A DNA stretch of 64,000 nt from Streptomyces eurythermus. Its GTDB lineage: Bacteria > Actinomycetota > Actinomycetes > Streptomycetales > Streptomycetaceae. The DNA lies in assembly GCF_014649115.1 (NCBI RefSeq), contig NZ_BMSK01000016.1, forward strand, positions 186,572 through 250,571, written 5' to 3'. The position numbers and the translations under genes were made by a program. Below, one piece after another: positions 17,124 to 25,289 of the stretch; the first letter of the stretch is position 1, and each line of letters begins with the position of its first letter. The notes beneath the pieces are model-generated. The model was not told where the DNA came from. It saw only the letters and a program-made list of their open reading frames with translations, and made no database searches.

Positions 17124-17235
17124 CGGTCGCCGGATCTCCTCGTACGGAACCGGGCATTCAGGGAACTTCGCTGACCTCTCGGGAGTCTTCAGGAGCAAGG
17201 GGAACAACAAACGCCAACACGGGGGGTGTTCGGCC

Positions 17236-19101
17236 TTGACCGAGATGATCGAGAGGCTCGCCGCTGACACCGGGCGCGTGCCCGCACCGACCACGAGGGA
17301 ACTGACGCCGTACCTGGCGCCGTTGACCGTACCGCCGGTCCTGCGGCCCGCCACGGACGACGTCCTGCGCGAAACCGAGATCACGGCGCGCCCGGCCTGG
17401 GTGCGGCTCCACCCGCAGCTGCCGCCGACCCTGATGTGGGGCTACGACGGACAGGTACCGGGTCCGACCATCGAGGTGCGGCGCGGCCGGCGCGTCCGCA
17501 TCGCCTGGACCAACCGCATCCCCAAGGAGAGCGAGTACCCGGTCACGGCGGTGGAGGTGAGGCGGCGCGCGGAAGGGGCGCAGCCCACCACGGAGCCCGG
17601 CCGCGGCGGCGCCGAGCCGAACAAGGACGTCGCCGCCCTGCCCGCCTGGCTGGTGACCCATGTGCACGGCGCGCAGACCGGCGGCGGCAACGACGGCTGG
17701 ACGGACAACGCCGTGGGCCCCGGCGACGCCCAGCTGTCGGAGTACCCGAACGACCACCAGGCGGTCCAGTGGTGGTACCACGACCATGCCATGAACATCA
17801 CCCGCTGGAACGTGATGGCGGGCCTGTACGGCACCTACCTGGTCCGGGACGACGAGGAGGACGCCCTCCGTCTGCCGTCCGGGGAGCGGGAGGTACCGCT
17901 GCTCATCGCCGACCGCAACATCGACACCGACGAGGACGGCCGGCTCAACGGCCGGCTGCTGCACAAGACGCTGATCGTCCAGGACCGCAACCCGGAGACG
18001 GGAAAGCCGGTCTCCATCCCGTTCACCGGCCCGTACACCACGGTCAACGGACGGATCTGGCCGTACGCCGAGGTGGACCCGGCCTGGTACCGCTTCCGGC
18101 TGGTCAACGCCTCCAACGCGCGCATCTTCCACCTGGTCCTGATCGACGAGGACGGCGAGCCGGTGCCCGGCATCGTGCACCAGATCGGCAGCGACGGCGG
18201 CCTGCTGCCGCGCCCGGTGCCGGTCGACTTCGACGCGGAGCTGCCCGACCTGACCGCCGCGCCGGCCGAGCGGTTCGACCTGCTGATCGACTTCCGCGCC
18301 CTGGCCGGCCGGACCCTGCGCCTGGTGAACAAGGGCCCCGACCAGCCCGCCGGAGTGGCCGACGCGGCCGGGGACGTGGCGTATCCGGACGTGCTCCAGT
18401 TCCGGGTCCGGGACGACTGCGAGGAGGACACCTTCGAACTGCCCGAGGTGCTCTCCGGCTCCTTCCGCCGCCTCACCCACGACATACCGCACGGCCACCG
18501 CCTGATCCTGCTCACCCCGCCCGCCACCAAGGGCGGTGGCGGGCACCCGGAGATCTGGGAGATGACCGAGATCGAGCGTCCGGCGGGCCTCAGGCTCCCG
18601 GCCGACGGCATCGTGCAGGTCACCGGGCCCGACGGCACCACGAAGACGTACCGGCGCACCGCGCGTACGTTCAACGACGCCCTCGGGTTCACCATCGGCG
18701 AGGGCAGCCACGAGCAGTGGAGCTTCCTCAACCTCGCCCCCATCGAGCACCCGATGCACATCCACCTGGCCGACTTCCAGCTGCTGGGCCGGGACTCCTA
18801 CGACGTCTCCGGCTTCGACCCGGCGGCCGGCGGCACCCGCACCCCGATCCGGTACGACGCGGGCACGGCGGTACCGCTCGCGCCCAACGAGCGCGGCCAC
18901 AAGGACGTCTTCCGGGTGCCGGGCAACCAGATGCTGCGGATCATGGGCCGTTTCGACGGCGCGTACGGCCGGTTCATGTACCACTGCCATCTGCTGGAGC
19001 ACGAGGACATGGGCATGATGCGGCCCTTCGTCGTCATGCCCCCCGAGGCCCTGAGGTTCTCCCACGACGGGGCACACGACGGCCACGGGCACACGGGCTG
19101 A
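17236..19101 (+). CDS. Multicopper oxidase (phenoxazinone synthase/CotA-like)
   Basis: The 621-residue laccase-like oxidase has all four copper-binding blocks: THVHG (about 142), WWYHDHAM (about 182), EHPMHIHLADFQLLG (about 500) and MYHCHLLEHEDMGMM (about 580), the last carrying the type-1 copper Cys and Met. No signal peptide is visible, as in PhsA and CotA, so it may be cytoplasmic or spore-associated. Family substrates include o-aminophenols and bilirubin; the actual one is unknown. The start TTG 17236 has a GGGGGGTG ribosome site; ATG 17245 is an alternative. It follows geosmin synthase by 112 bases with no visible terminator. Confidence 0.9.
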   Translation: MTEMIERLAADTGRVPAPTTRELTPYLAPLTVPPVLRPATDDVLRETEITARPAWVRLHPQLPPTLMWGYDGQVPGPTIEVRRGRRVRIAWTNRIPKESEYPVTAVEVRRRAEGAQPTTEPGRGGAEPNKDVAALPAWLVTHVHGAQTGGGNDGWTDNAVGPGDAQLSEYPNDHQAVQWWYHDHAMNITRWNVMAGLYGTYLVRDDEEDALRLPSGEREVPLLIADRNIDTDEDGRLNGRLLHKTLIVQDRNPETGKPVSIPFTGPYTTVNGRIWPYAEVDPAWYRFRLVNASNARIFHLVLIDEDGEPVPGIVHQIGSDGGLLPRPVPVDFDAELPDLTAAPAERFDLLIDFRALAGRTLRLVNKGPDQPAGVADAAGDVAYPDVLQFRVRDDCEEDTFELPEVLSGSFRRLTHDIPHGHRLILLTPPATKGGGGHPEIWEMTEIERPAGLRLPADGIVQVTGPDGTTKTYRRTARTFNDALGFTIGEGSHEQWSFLNLAPIEHPMHIHLADFQLLGRDSYDVSGFDPAAGGTRTPIRYDAGTAVPLAPNERGHKDVFRVPGNQMLRIMGRFDGAYGRFMYHCHLLEHEDMGMMRPFVVMPPEALRFSHDGAHDGHGHTG

Positions 19102-19180
19102 GCGACGCGGCCCCAGCGGTCGGCTGCGCGGCGCCGGCCTCGCCCGGTCGGGTGACGGTCAGGGTCAGGAACGCCACCTC

Positions 19181-19216
19181 GCCGGCTGTGGTCGACCATG
19201 GTCGACCACAGCCGGC
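19181..19216. repeat. 36-bp perfect palindrome made of tandem TGGTCGACCA units
   Basis: The left arm GCCGGCTGTGGTCGACCA is followed immediately by its reverse complement, with no loop base. The core is two adjacent copies of the self-complementary TGGTCGACCA (19189-19198 and 19199-19208). A degenerate relative, CGGTCGGCCA, follows at 19219-19228. It lies between the multicopper oxidase stop (19101) and the PDZ gene (19325), so it could be an operator for two repressor dimers, a terminator, or both. Confidence 0.9.
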
Positions 19217-19324
19217 CACGGTCGGCCATGACTACCCTCCGCCACCCTCCGGCCAGTCTCACCCTTTCGTGTCTCGTCACGGCCCGCCGTCCCGGGTAGA
19301 GCACCAGCCGGAGGCGAGCGAACC

Positions 19325-19870
19325 ATGGAACAGACTGTGTTGCGTCCCAAGCCGATGCCCGGACAGAACCGGCGCGAGGAAGAAGGCGGCCGGGGCCCCG
19401 TCCGCCGCCCGCATGCCGCGCCCCGGCGCGGACGGCGGCCGCGGACCCTGCCGCTCGGCCTGGGCGCCGCCACGGCACTGCTGCTCTGCGGCATGGCCCT
19501 CGGCATCGCCGCCGCCGCGCTGACCGGCATCGGCGGGCCGTCCCGCCAGGCCCCGCCGCCCGCCCCCGCGGCCCACGCCACCCCCACGGCCGCCCCCGCC
19601 CCGCCCGGCGCGACCCTCGGCGTGGAGGTGGCCGACGGCGAGAAGGCGGGCGCGCTGGTGGTGGCCGTCCATGTGCCCGGCCCCGGCTACACGGCCGGCC
19701 TGGTCCGCGGCGACCTCGTGCTCCAGCTCGGCGCGGCCCGCGTCGACACCGCCGCCGGCCTCGCCCGCGCCGTCAGCCGGTCCCGCCCCGGCAGGGCGGT
19801 GCTCCTCACCGTGCGGCACGCCAGCGGGGCGTACCAGCAGTTGACGGTGACCCCCGGACTGGTCACCTGA
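19325..19870 (+). CDS. Membrane-anchored PDZ-domain protein
   Basis: The 181-residue protein has a basic cytoplasmic N-terminus, one membrane segment at about residues 44-68 (LPLGLGAATALLLCGMALGI), a Pro/Ala linker, and a PDZ fold (GATLGVEVADGE...GLVRGDLVLQLGAARVDTAAGLARAV). The HtrA-type protease domain normally joined to such a PDZ is absent, so it is probably an adaptor binding C-terminal peptides outside the membrane. ATG 19325 follows GGAGGCGAG. Confidence 0.82.
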   Translation: MEQTVLRPKPMPGQNRREEEGGRGPVRRPHAAPRRGRRPRTLPLGLGAATALLLCGMALGIAAAALTGIGGPSRQAPPPAPAAHATPTAAPAPPGATLGVEVADGEKAGALVVAVHVPGPGYTAGLVRGDLVLQLGAARVDTAAGLARAVSRSRPGRAVLLTVRHASGAYQQLTVTPGLVT

Positions 19871-20082
19871 CGTCTGCGCGACCGCCGCGGTGCCCCACCG
19901 CGCCTCGTGAAGCCCCTGGTCACCAACCGTCCCGCGCGTCATCATGGGCCCATGCCGAGCCGTTTCGCCGCGTATCGCGGGACGCCCGTTCCGGGGATCC
20001 GGTCGCGGGGGCCCGGCCGGGCGGGCAGGATGCTGCCCGAGACGTCAGCGCCCCCTTCCCCGAGCAGTGCCCGGAGGCCCGG

Positions 20083-21210
20083 ATGACCGGTACCACGCCC
20101 GCGCCCTTCACCGCCGCCGACTACCGGGCCCGCATGGACCGCGCCGTGCGCTCCGCGGCCGACGCCGGCCTCGCCGGACTGCTCGTGGCCCCGGGCCCGG
20201 ACCTGGTGTGGCTCACCGGCTACACCCCCACCGCGATCACCGAACGGCTGACCGTGCTCGTCCTCGCCCCCGGGCGTGACCCCGTCCTCGTCGTGCCCAC
20301 CCTGGAGGCCCCGGACGCCGAGCAGGCACCCGGCGCCCCCGCGCTGACCCTGCGCGACTGGACCGACGGCACGGACCCCTACGCCGTCACCGCCGGCCTC
20401 CTCGACGACCGCGGCCGGTTCGGCATCAGCGACAACACCTGGGCGATGCACCTGCTGGGCCTCCAGCGGACCCTGCCCGGCACCTCCTACGCCGCCCTCA
20501 CCGACGCCCTGCCCATGCTGCGCGCGGTGAAGGACAAGGCCGAGCTGGACCTCCTGGCCGCCGCGGGAGCCGCCGCCGACCAGGCGTTCGAGGAGATCCG
20601 CAAGCTTCCCTTCGCCGGCCGCCGCGAGTCCGACGTCGGCCGGGACCTCGCCGCCCTGCTGCGCCGCTTCGGGCACGAACAGGTCGACTTCACCATCGTC
20701 GGCTCCGGCCCCAACGGCGCCAACCCGCACCACGAGGTCGGCGACCGGGAGATCCTGCCCGGCGACATGGTCGTCCTCGACTTCGGCGGCCTGAAGGACG
20801 GCTACGGCTCCGACACCACCCGCACGGTCCACGTCGGCGAACCCACCGAGGAGGAGCGCCGGGTGCACGACGTCGTACGCGCCGCCCAGGAGGCCGGCTA
20901 CCAGGCCGTACGCCCCGGCGCGGCCTGCCAGGACGTCGATCGTGCCGCCCGCGCGGTGATCGCCGACGCCGGGTACGGCGCGTACTTCATCCACCGCACC
21001 GGGCACGGCATCGGCGTCACCACGCACGAGCCGCCGTACATGATCGAGGGCGAGGAACAGCCGCTCGTGCCCGGCATGTGCTTCTCCGTGGAGCCCGGTA
21101 TCTATCTGCCCGGCCGCTTCGGGGTGCGCATCGAGGACATCGTCACGGTCACCGAGGACGGCGGCCGGCGCCTGAACAACACCACCCGTGAGATGGTCAC
21201 GGTGGACTGA
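20083..21210 (+). CDS. Xaa-Pro aminopeptidase/dipeptidase (M24 family)
   Basis: The 375-residue cytoplasmic metallopeptidase has a creatinase-like N-terminal domain and a pita-bread catalytic domain. The five metal ligands are visible in order: Asp in MVVLDFGG, Asp in GYGSDTTRT, His in RTGHGIG, Glu in FSVEPG and Glu in RIEDIV. Members remove residues preceding proline or split Xaa-Pro dipeptides; related creatinase-fold hydrolases cannot be excluded. ATG 20083 is preceded by GGAGG. A phosphotransferase-like gene follows 53 bases downstream. Confidence 0.92.
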   Translation: MTGTTPAPFTAADYRARMDRAVRSAADAGLAGLLVAPGPDLVWLTGYTPTAITERLTVLVLAPGRDPVLVVPTLEAPDAEQAPGAPALTLRDWTDGTDPYAVTAGLLDDRGRFGISDNTWAMHLLGLQRTLPGTSYAALTDALPMLRAVKDKAELDLLAAAGAAADQAFEEIRKLPFAGRRESDVGRDLAALLRRFGHEQVDFTIVGSGPNGANPHHEVGDREILPGDMVVLDFGGLKDGYGSDTTRTVHVGEPTEEERRVHDVVRAAQEAGYQAVRPGAACQDVDRAARAVIADAGYGAYFIHRTGHGIGVTTHEPPYMIEGEEQPLVPGMCFSVEPGIYLPGRFGVRIEDIVTVTEDGGRRLNNTTREMVTVD

Positions 21211-21263
21211 GGCATCCCGCGAGACCCCACCCCGACGACACCGGAACGGCGACGCGCGCACCC

Positions 21264-22199
21264 ATGACCCAGGCACCGACACCCACCGCGGACACCGTCC
21301 GCAGACTGGTCCGTTCGCTGCTCAAGGAGGGCCGTGACGGCACCGGGGGACCCGAGGTGCGGCCCGTGACGCAGCGGCGGGAGTACACCTGGTGGATCGG
21401 CGACCGCCATGTGCTGCGCCTCGCACCCGACCGGGAGGCGTCCACGCGCCGCCGCCGGGAACTGCGGCTGCGCGACCTGGTCCGCCCGCAGCTGCCGGTC
21501 GCCGTCCCGGTCAGCGTCGCGCACGGCGACTGGGCACCCGGGCTCGCCTACACCCTCGACACCCGGGTGCCCGGCGGCACGGCCGACGAGCACGACGTCT
21601 CCGCCGTCGGTGAGGCCGATCTGGCCGGGCTGCTCGGCGGGCTGCGCGCGGTGCCCGTACGCCAGGCCGAGGCGCTCGGCGTGCCCCGCACAGCGCCGCG
21701 CTCGCTGGAGGCGCTGCGCCGGATGGCCGTGCACGCGGCCGAGCAGCTCGCCGCGGCCGACGAGTTCGACGCCGCCCGGCTGCACCAGCTCTCCCCGGCG
21801 AACGCGGCCCAGCTCGCCGCGCAGCCCGGTGCCGCCGTCCTCACCCACCACGGGCTGACCGGCGCGCACGTGGTGGTCAGCGCCGACGGCCGGGTGCGGG
21901 GCGTCCTGGACTGGACGCGGGCGACCCTCGGCGACCCCGCCGAGGACATCGCCGGGCTGGCCGCCGCCGTCGGCTCCCCGGCGGCCGTCCGCGCCGCCAC
22001 GCTCGCCGGCTACGGCGCCCGCCCCTGCCTGCGCGGCCTGTGGCTGGCCCGCTGCGACACCGTCATCCGGTTCGCCGACCACCTTCAGGGCCGCGCGGCC
22101 GGCTCCCCGCCCCTGCTGCGCGGCCGGCTGCGGCGCGCCTGGGAGCCGATCCTGCTGGAGCGGGTCACCGACTTCCCGGAGAACGAGCCGGAACCCTGA
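21264..22199 (+). CDS. Aminoglycoside-phosphotransferase-fold protein with altered catalytic loop
   Basis: The 311-residue protein has the overall APH/choline-kinase pattern but a changed active site. Where active members read HGDxxxxN, this one reads THHGLTGAHVVV, so the catalytic Asp position is Gly and the metal-binding Asn is His. The downstream Asp segment is retained (GVLDWTRATLGDPAEDIAGL). It may be a pseudokinase-like binding protein or use a shifted residue. I recall the same HHGL pattern in Streptomyces relatives, so the change is probably not a local mutation. ATG 21264 starts at the visible homology. Confidence 0.8.
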   Translation: MTQAPTPTADTVRRLVRSLLKEGRDGTGGPEVRPVTQRREYTWWIGDRHVLRLAPDREASTRRRRELRLRDLVRPQLPVAVPVSVAHGDWAPGLAYTLDTRVPGGTADEHDVSAVGEADLAGLLGGLRAVPVRQAEALGVPRTAPRSLEALRRMAVHAAEQLAAADEFDAARLHQLSPANAAQLAAQPGAAVLTHHGLTGAHVVVSADGRVRGVLDWTRATLGDPAEDIAGLAAAVGSPAAVRAATLAGYGARPCLRGLWLARCDTVIRFADHLQGRAAGSPPLLRGRLRRAWEPILLERVTDFPENEPEP

Positions 22200-22227
22200 C
22201 GGCGGGCGGGGCCCACGCCCCTCAGGG
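22194..22227. terminator. Candidate bidirectional terminator between convergent genes
   Basis: CCCTGA (22194-22199) pairs with TCAGGG (22222-22227), and GC-rich bases between them can extend the stem. Both arms include the stop codons of the convergent genes. Confidence 0.45.
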
Positions 22228-23967
22228 CTGGGTCAGGACCACGCAGGACTCGCCGGGGACGTGCAGCAGGCCGTCCGGGCCCGGCTCCGGAACCGGCTCC
22301 CAGGCCGCCAGCACCTCCACCCGGCCGGTGCCCAGCGGGATCGCCGCGGTCTGCTTGCCGAGGTTCACCGCCACCCGTACGTCCCCGCGCCGGAGGGCCA
22401 GCCAGCGGGCCTCGGCGTCGTAGGCCACCCGCGTCGCGGCGAGGTCGGGGCCGGTGAGGTCGGGCTGGGCGTGGCGCAGCGCGATCAGCCGCCGGTACCA
22501 GGCCAGCACGCGCGCGTGCGGCTCGCGTTCCGGCTCCGACCAGTCGAGGCAGGACCGCTCCCGGGTCGCCGGGTCCTGCGGGTCCGGTACGTCCTCCTCG
22601 GCCCAGCCGTGCGCCGCGAACTCCCGCCGCCTGCCCCGCCGTACCGCCTCGGCCAGCTCCGGATCGGTGTGGTCGGTGAAGAACTGCCAGGGCGTGCCCG
22701 CCGCCCACTCCTCGCCCATGAACAGCATCGGCGTGAACGGCGCGGTCAGGGTCAGCGCGGCCGCGCAGGCCAGCAGGCCGGGGGAGAGCAGCGCGGCGAG
22801 CCGGTCGCCCTGGGCGCGGTTGCCGACCTGGTCGTGGGTCTGGCTGTAGCCGACCAGCCGGTGCCCGGCCACCCGCGTGCGGTCCAGCGGGCGCCCGTGG
22901 TGCCGGCCCCGGAACGACGAGTACGTGCCGTCGTGGAAGTAGCCGCCGGTGAGCGTCTTGGCGAGCGCGGCGAACGGCTCCCGCGCGAAGTCGGCGTAGT
23001 AGCCCTGGGCCTCGCCGGTCAGCGCGGTGTGCAGGGCGTGATGGAAGTCGTCGTTCCACTGGGCGTGCAGCCCGAGCCCCTGCTCCGCGCGCCGGGTGAT
23101 GAACCGCGGGTTGTTCAGGTCCGACTCGGCGATCAGGAACAGCGGCCTGCCCACCTCTCCGGCCAGGGCGTCCACGGCCGCCGACAGCTCCTCCAGGAAG
23201 TGGCACGCGCGCGTGTCGTACAGCTCGTGCACCGCGTCCAGCCTCAGCCCGTCGATCCGGTAGTCCCGCAGCCACGCCAGCGCGCTGCCGATGAGGAACG
23301 CCCGCACCTCGTCCGAGCCGGGCGCGTCCAGGTTCACCGCCGATCCCCAGGGAGTGGTGTGCGTGTCCGTGAAGTACGGCCCGAACCGCGGCAGATAGTT
23401 GCCCGACGGGCCCAAGTGGTTGTGGACGACGTCCAGGACGACGCCCAGCCCGAGTTCATGCGCCCGGTCCACGAACCGCTTCAGCGCCTCCGGCCCGCCG
23501 TACGGCTCGTGCACCGCCCACAGCGACACCCCCTCGTAGCCCCAGCCGTGTTGCCCCGGGTAGGGGCAGAGCGGCATCAACTCCACATGCGTGACACCCA
23601 GTTCCACCAGGTGCTCCAGCCGGCCCGCGGCGGCGTCCAGGGTGCCCTCGCGGGTGTACGTGCCCACGTGCAGCTCGTACAGCACCGCGCCCGGCAGCCC
23701 GCGCCCCGCCCACCGCGCGCGCCACTCGTGGCGCCCGTGGTCCACGACCGCGCTCAGCCCGTCCGGGCCGTCCGGCTGGCGGCGCGAACGCGGGTCGGGC
23801 AGCACCGGCCCGTCGTCCAGCGCGAACCCGTACCGCGCGCCGTCCGCCGCCTCCGCCTCACCCGTCCACCACCCCTCGCGCGCGGGATCGCGCGCCAACG
23901 CGCGCGTGGTGCCCTCGCAATGGAGCGTCACTCGGTCTGCCTGCGGTGCCCACACCTCGAACTGCAC
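22222..23967 (-). CDS. treZ: Malto-oligosyltrehalose trehalohydrolase
   Basis: TreZ releases trehalose from the maltooligosyltrehalose made by TreY. The 581-residue GH13 enzyme has an N-terminal CBM48-like domain (FEVWAPQADRVTLH) and then the barrel motifs DVVHNHLG, DGLRLDAVHEL (nucleophile Asp), LIAESDLN (acid/base Glu) and SQTHDQVGNR. The start is GTG 23967. It is on the same strand as treY and glgX but separated from treY by four genes (an FHA protein, an SSI-like protein, a carboxypeptidase and spacers), so they are not a single operon. Confidence 0.96.
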   Translation of the reverse strand: MQFEVWAPQADRVTLHCEGTTRALARDPAREGWWTGEAEAADGARYGFALDDGPVLPDPRSRRQPDGPDGLSAVVDHGRHEWRARWAGRGLPGAVLYELHVGTYTREGTLDAAAGRLEHLVELGVTHVELMPLCPYPGQHGWGYEGVSLWAVHEPYGGPEALKRFVDRAHELGLGVVLDVVHNHLGPSGNYLPRFGPYFTDTHTTPWGSAVNLDAPGSDEVRAFLIGSALAWLRDYRIDGLRLDAVHELYDTRACHFLEELSAAVDALAGEVGRPLFLIAESDLNNPRFITRRAEQGLGLHAQWNDDFHHALHTALTGEAQGYYADFAREPFAALAKTLTGGYFHDGTYSSFRGRHHGRPLDRTRVAGHRLVGYSQTHDQVGNRAQGDRLAALLSPGLLACAAALTLTAPFTPMLFMGEEWAAGTPWQFFTDHTDPELAEAVRRGRRREFAAHGWAEEDVPDPQDPATRERSCLDWSEPEREPHARVLAWYRRLIALRHAQPDLTGPDLAATRVAYDAEARWLALRRGDVRVAVNLGKQTAAIPLGTGRVEVLAAWEPVPEPGPDGLLHVPGESCVVLTQP

Positions 23968-24145
23968 GGACGGTTCCCCTTCGTCTGCTCACCGTGATGT
24001 TCAGCGGCCCCCATCGTGCCGCCTGGAACGATCAATCGGCTCATCAATTCGCCCCCGGCGGGCTGGTGTCGCGGAAGTACCCGCACACCGGCACCCGTTC
24101 CGCGTTTTCTGGACACCCGGAGTTCACTGCCCGACAATCACCAGC

Positions 24146-24697
24146 GTGACGTCGTCCTTCGAGTTCTCCACCTACCCCGCGCGCCTGTCCGACGCGGAGC
24201 GGGACAAGGCGCTGCGGGTGCTGCGCGACGGCGTCGCCCTGGGCCGGCTCTCGCACGACACGTTCGTCCGCCGCATGGAACTGGCGCTCGCCGCGCGCCG
24301 CTCCGACGAACTCGCCGTCCTCGTCGCCGACCTGCCCCAGGAGAACCGCTTCTCCCGCGCGGTCCTCGGTACCGTGGAGGCCGTGTCCGGGTTCACCGTA
24401 CGGCTGCGCCGCGCCTGGCAGGCCGAGCGGCTGCCGAAGCTGCTGCTGCCGCACCCGGACCACGCCCACCCGCTGCGCATCGGCCGCGATCCCGCGAGCG
24501 GGCTGCGCCTGAACCACGAGACGGTCTCCCGCGTGCACGCCGAACTGCGCCGCCAGGGCGGTCTGTGGGTGCTCAGGGACCTGGGCTCCACCAACGGCAC
24601 CACCGTCAACGGCCGCCGGGTGACCGGCGCGGTCGTGGTCCGCGAGGGCGACCAGGTCGCCTTCGGCCGGATGGCGTTCCGGCTCGCGGTGGGCTAG
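24146..24697 (+). CDS. DUF1707 and FHA domain protein
   Basis: The 183-residue cytoplasmic protein has an N-terminal DUF1707-like domain (RLSDAERDKALRVLRDGVALGRLSHDTFVRRMELALAAR, about residues 13-47). A C-terminal forkhead-associated domain follows, with the phosphothreonine-binding residues of RIGRDPASG, SRVHAEL and LGSTNGT (about 112-160). FHA domains read Thr phosphorylation by Ser/Thr kinases, so a signalling adaptor role is likely; no kinase gene is adjacent. GTG 24146 is the start nearest to the conserved DUF1707 segment. Confidence 0.88.
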   Translation: MTSSFEFSTYPARLSDAERDKALRVLRDGVALGRLSHDTFVRRMELALAARRSDELAVLVADLPQENRFSRAVLGTVEAVSGFTVRLRRAWQAERLPKLLLPHPDHAHPLRIGRDPASGLRLNHETVSRVHAELRRQGGLWVLRDLGSTNGTTVNGRRVTGAVVVREGDQVAFGRMAFRLAVG

Positions 24698-24730
24698 GAC
24701 GCCGGCCGGTCCTTTTCGAACGGGCGAACG

Positions 24731-24746
24731 GGCACGCGCGCGTGCC
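24731..24746. terminator. 16-bp perfect palindrome downstream of the FHA gene
   Basis: GGCACGCGCGCGTGCC lies 34 bases after the stop and 58 bases before the SSI-like gene. It could act as a weak terminator or be an instance of the CACGCGCGCGTG motif that recurs in this region. Confidence 0.35.
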
Positions 24747-24803
24747 GTCACGATCGGGTGAGACGCCCTCGGGAGGACGGGCCACCGTGCCGATGCAACC
24801 GGC

Positions 24804-25217
24804 ATGACTCACCTCACCAGAGCGAAGGCGGCGGCCGCGGCCCTGCTGGCCGTCGCGGCACTCCTCACCGCGGGCCCCGCCCGGGCGGCCACCCGGGAAG
24901 CCCGCGCGGACACCTGGCTCTACCTGACGGTCACCAAGGGCAACGCCCGCGCCGGCATCCCCCGCGGCACGCTGCTGCGCTGCGACCCGCCCGGCCCGCA
25001 CGCGCGCGCGGCCGAGGCATGTGCCGAACTCGCCGCCGCCGGCGGTGACATCGGGCGCATCCCGGCCGAGAACGTCTTCTGCCCGATGATCTACGCCCCG
25101 GTGACCGCCCGGGCGCTCGGCCGGTGGAACGGCCGGACGGTCGGCTTCCGGGAGACGTACACCAGCGCGTGCGTCATGAGGGCGCGCACCCGGCACGTCT
25201 TCGCCTTCGACGACTGA
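24804..25217 (+). CDS. Subtilisin-inhibitor-like (SSI family) secreted protein
   Basis: The 137-residue protein has a Sec signal ending near ARA-A (about residue 28) and a mature part matching SSI landmarks. These are WLYLTVTKG, the first disulfide pair (C in LLRCDPPGP and C in EACAEL), the reactive-site segment VFCPMIYAPV with Met at P1, and the paired Cys in YTSACVM, ending HVFAFDD. SSI proteins inhibit subtilisin-type and transglutaminase-activating proteases outside the cell. The P1 Met matches classical SSI. Confidence 0.92.
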   Translation: MTHLTRAKAAAAALLAVAALLTAGPARAATREARADTWLYLTVTKGNARAGIPRGTLLRCDPPGPHARAAEACAELAAAGGDIGRIPAENVFCPMIYAPVTARALGRWNGRTVGFRETYTSACVMRARTRHVFAFDD

Positions 25218-25289
25218 AAGCGGAGGGCCCGGGGCCGGGAGTCCGGCGCCGACGGCCGACGGCGTCTCCCGGCCGGACGGCGCGCCGGC

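Noticed and set aside
12034..19101. A complete terpene or antibiotic biosynthetic cluster around geosmin synthase
   Set aside because: Geosmin synthase acts alone from farnesyl diphosphate; no prenyltransferase, PKS, NRPS or resistance gene accompanies the P450, so only a possible tailoring pair is reported.
19189..19208. DasR site in the 36-bp palindrome
   Set aside because: TGGTCGACCA lacks the two central bases of the dre consensus, and tandem abutting units are not typical of it.
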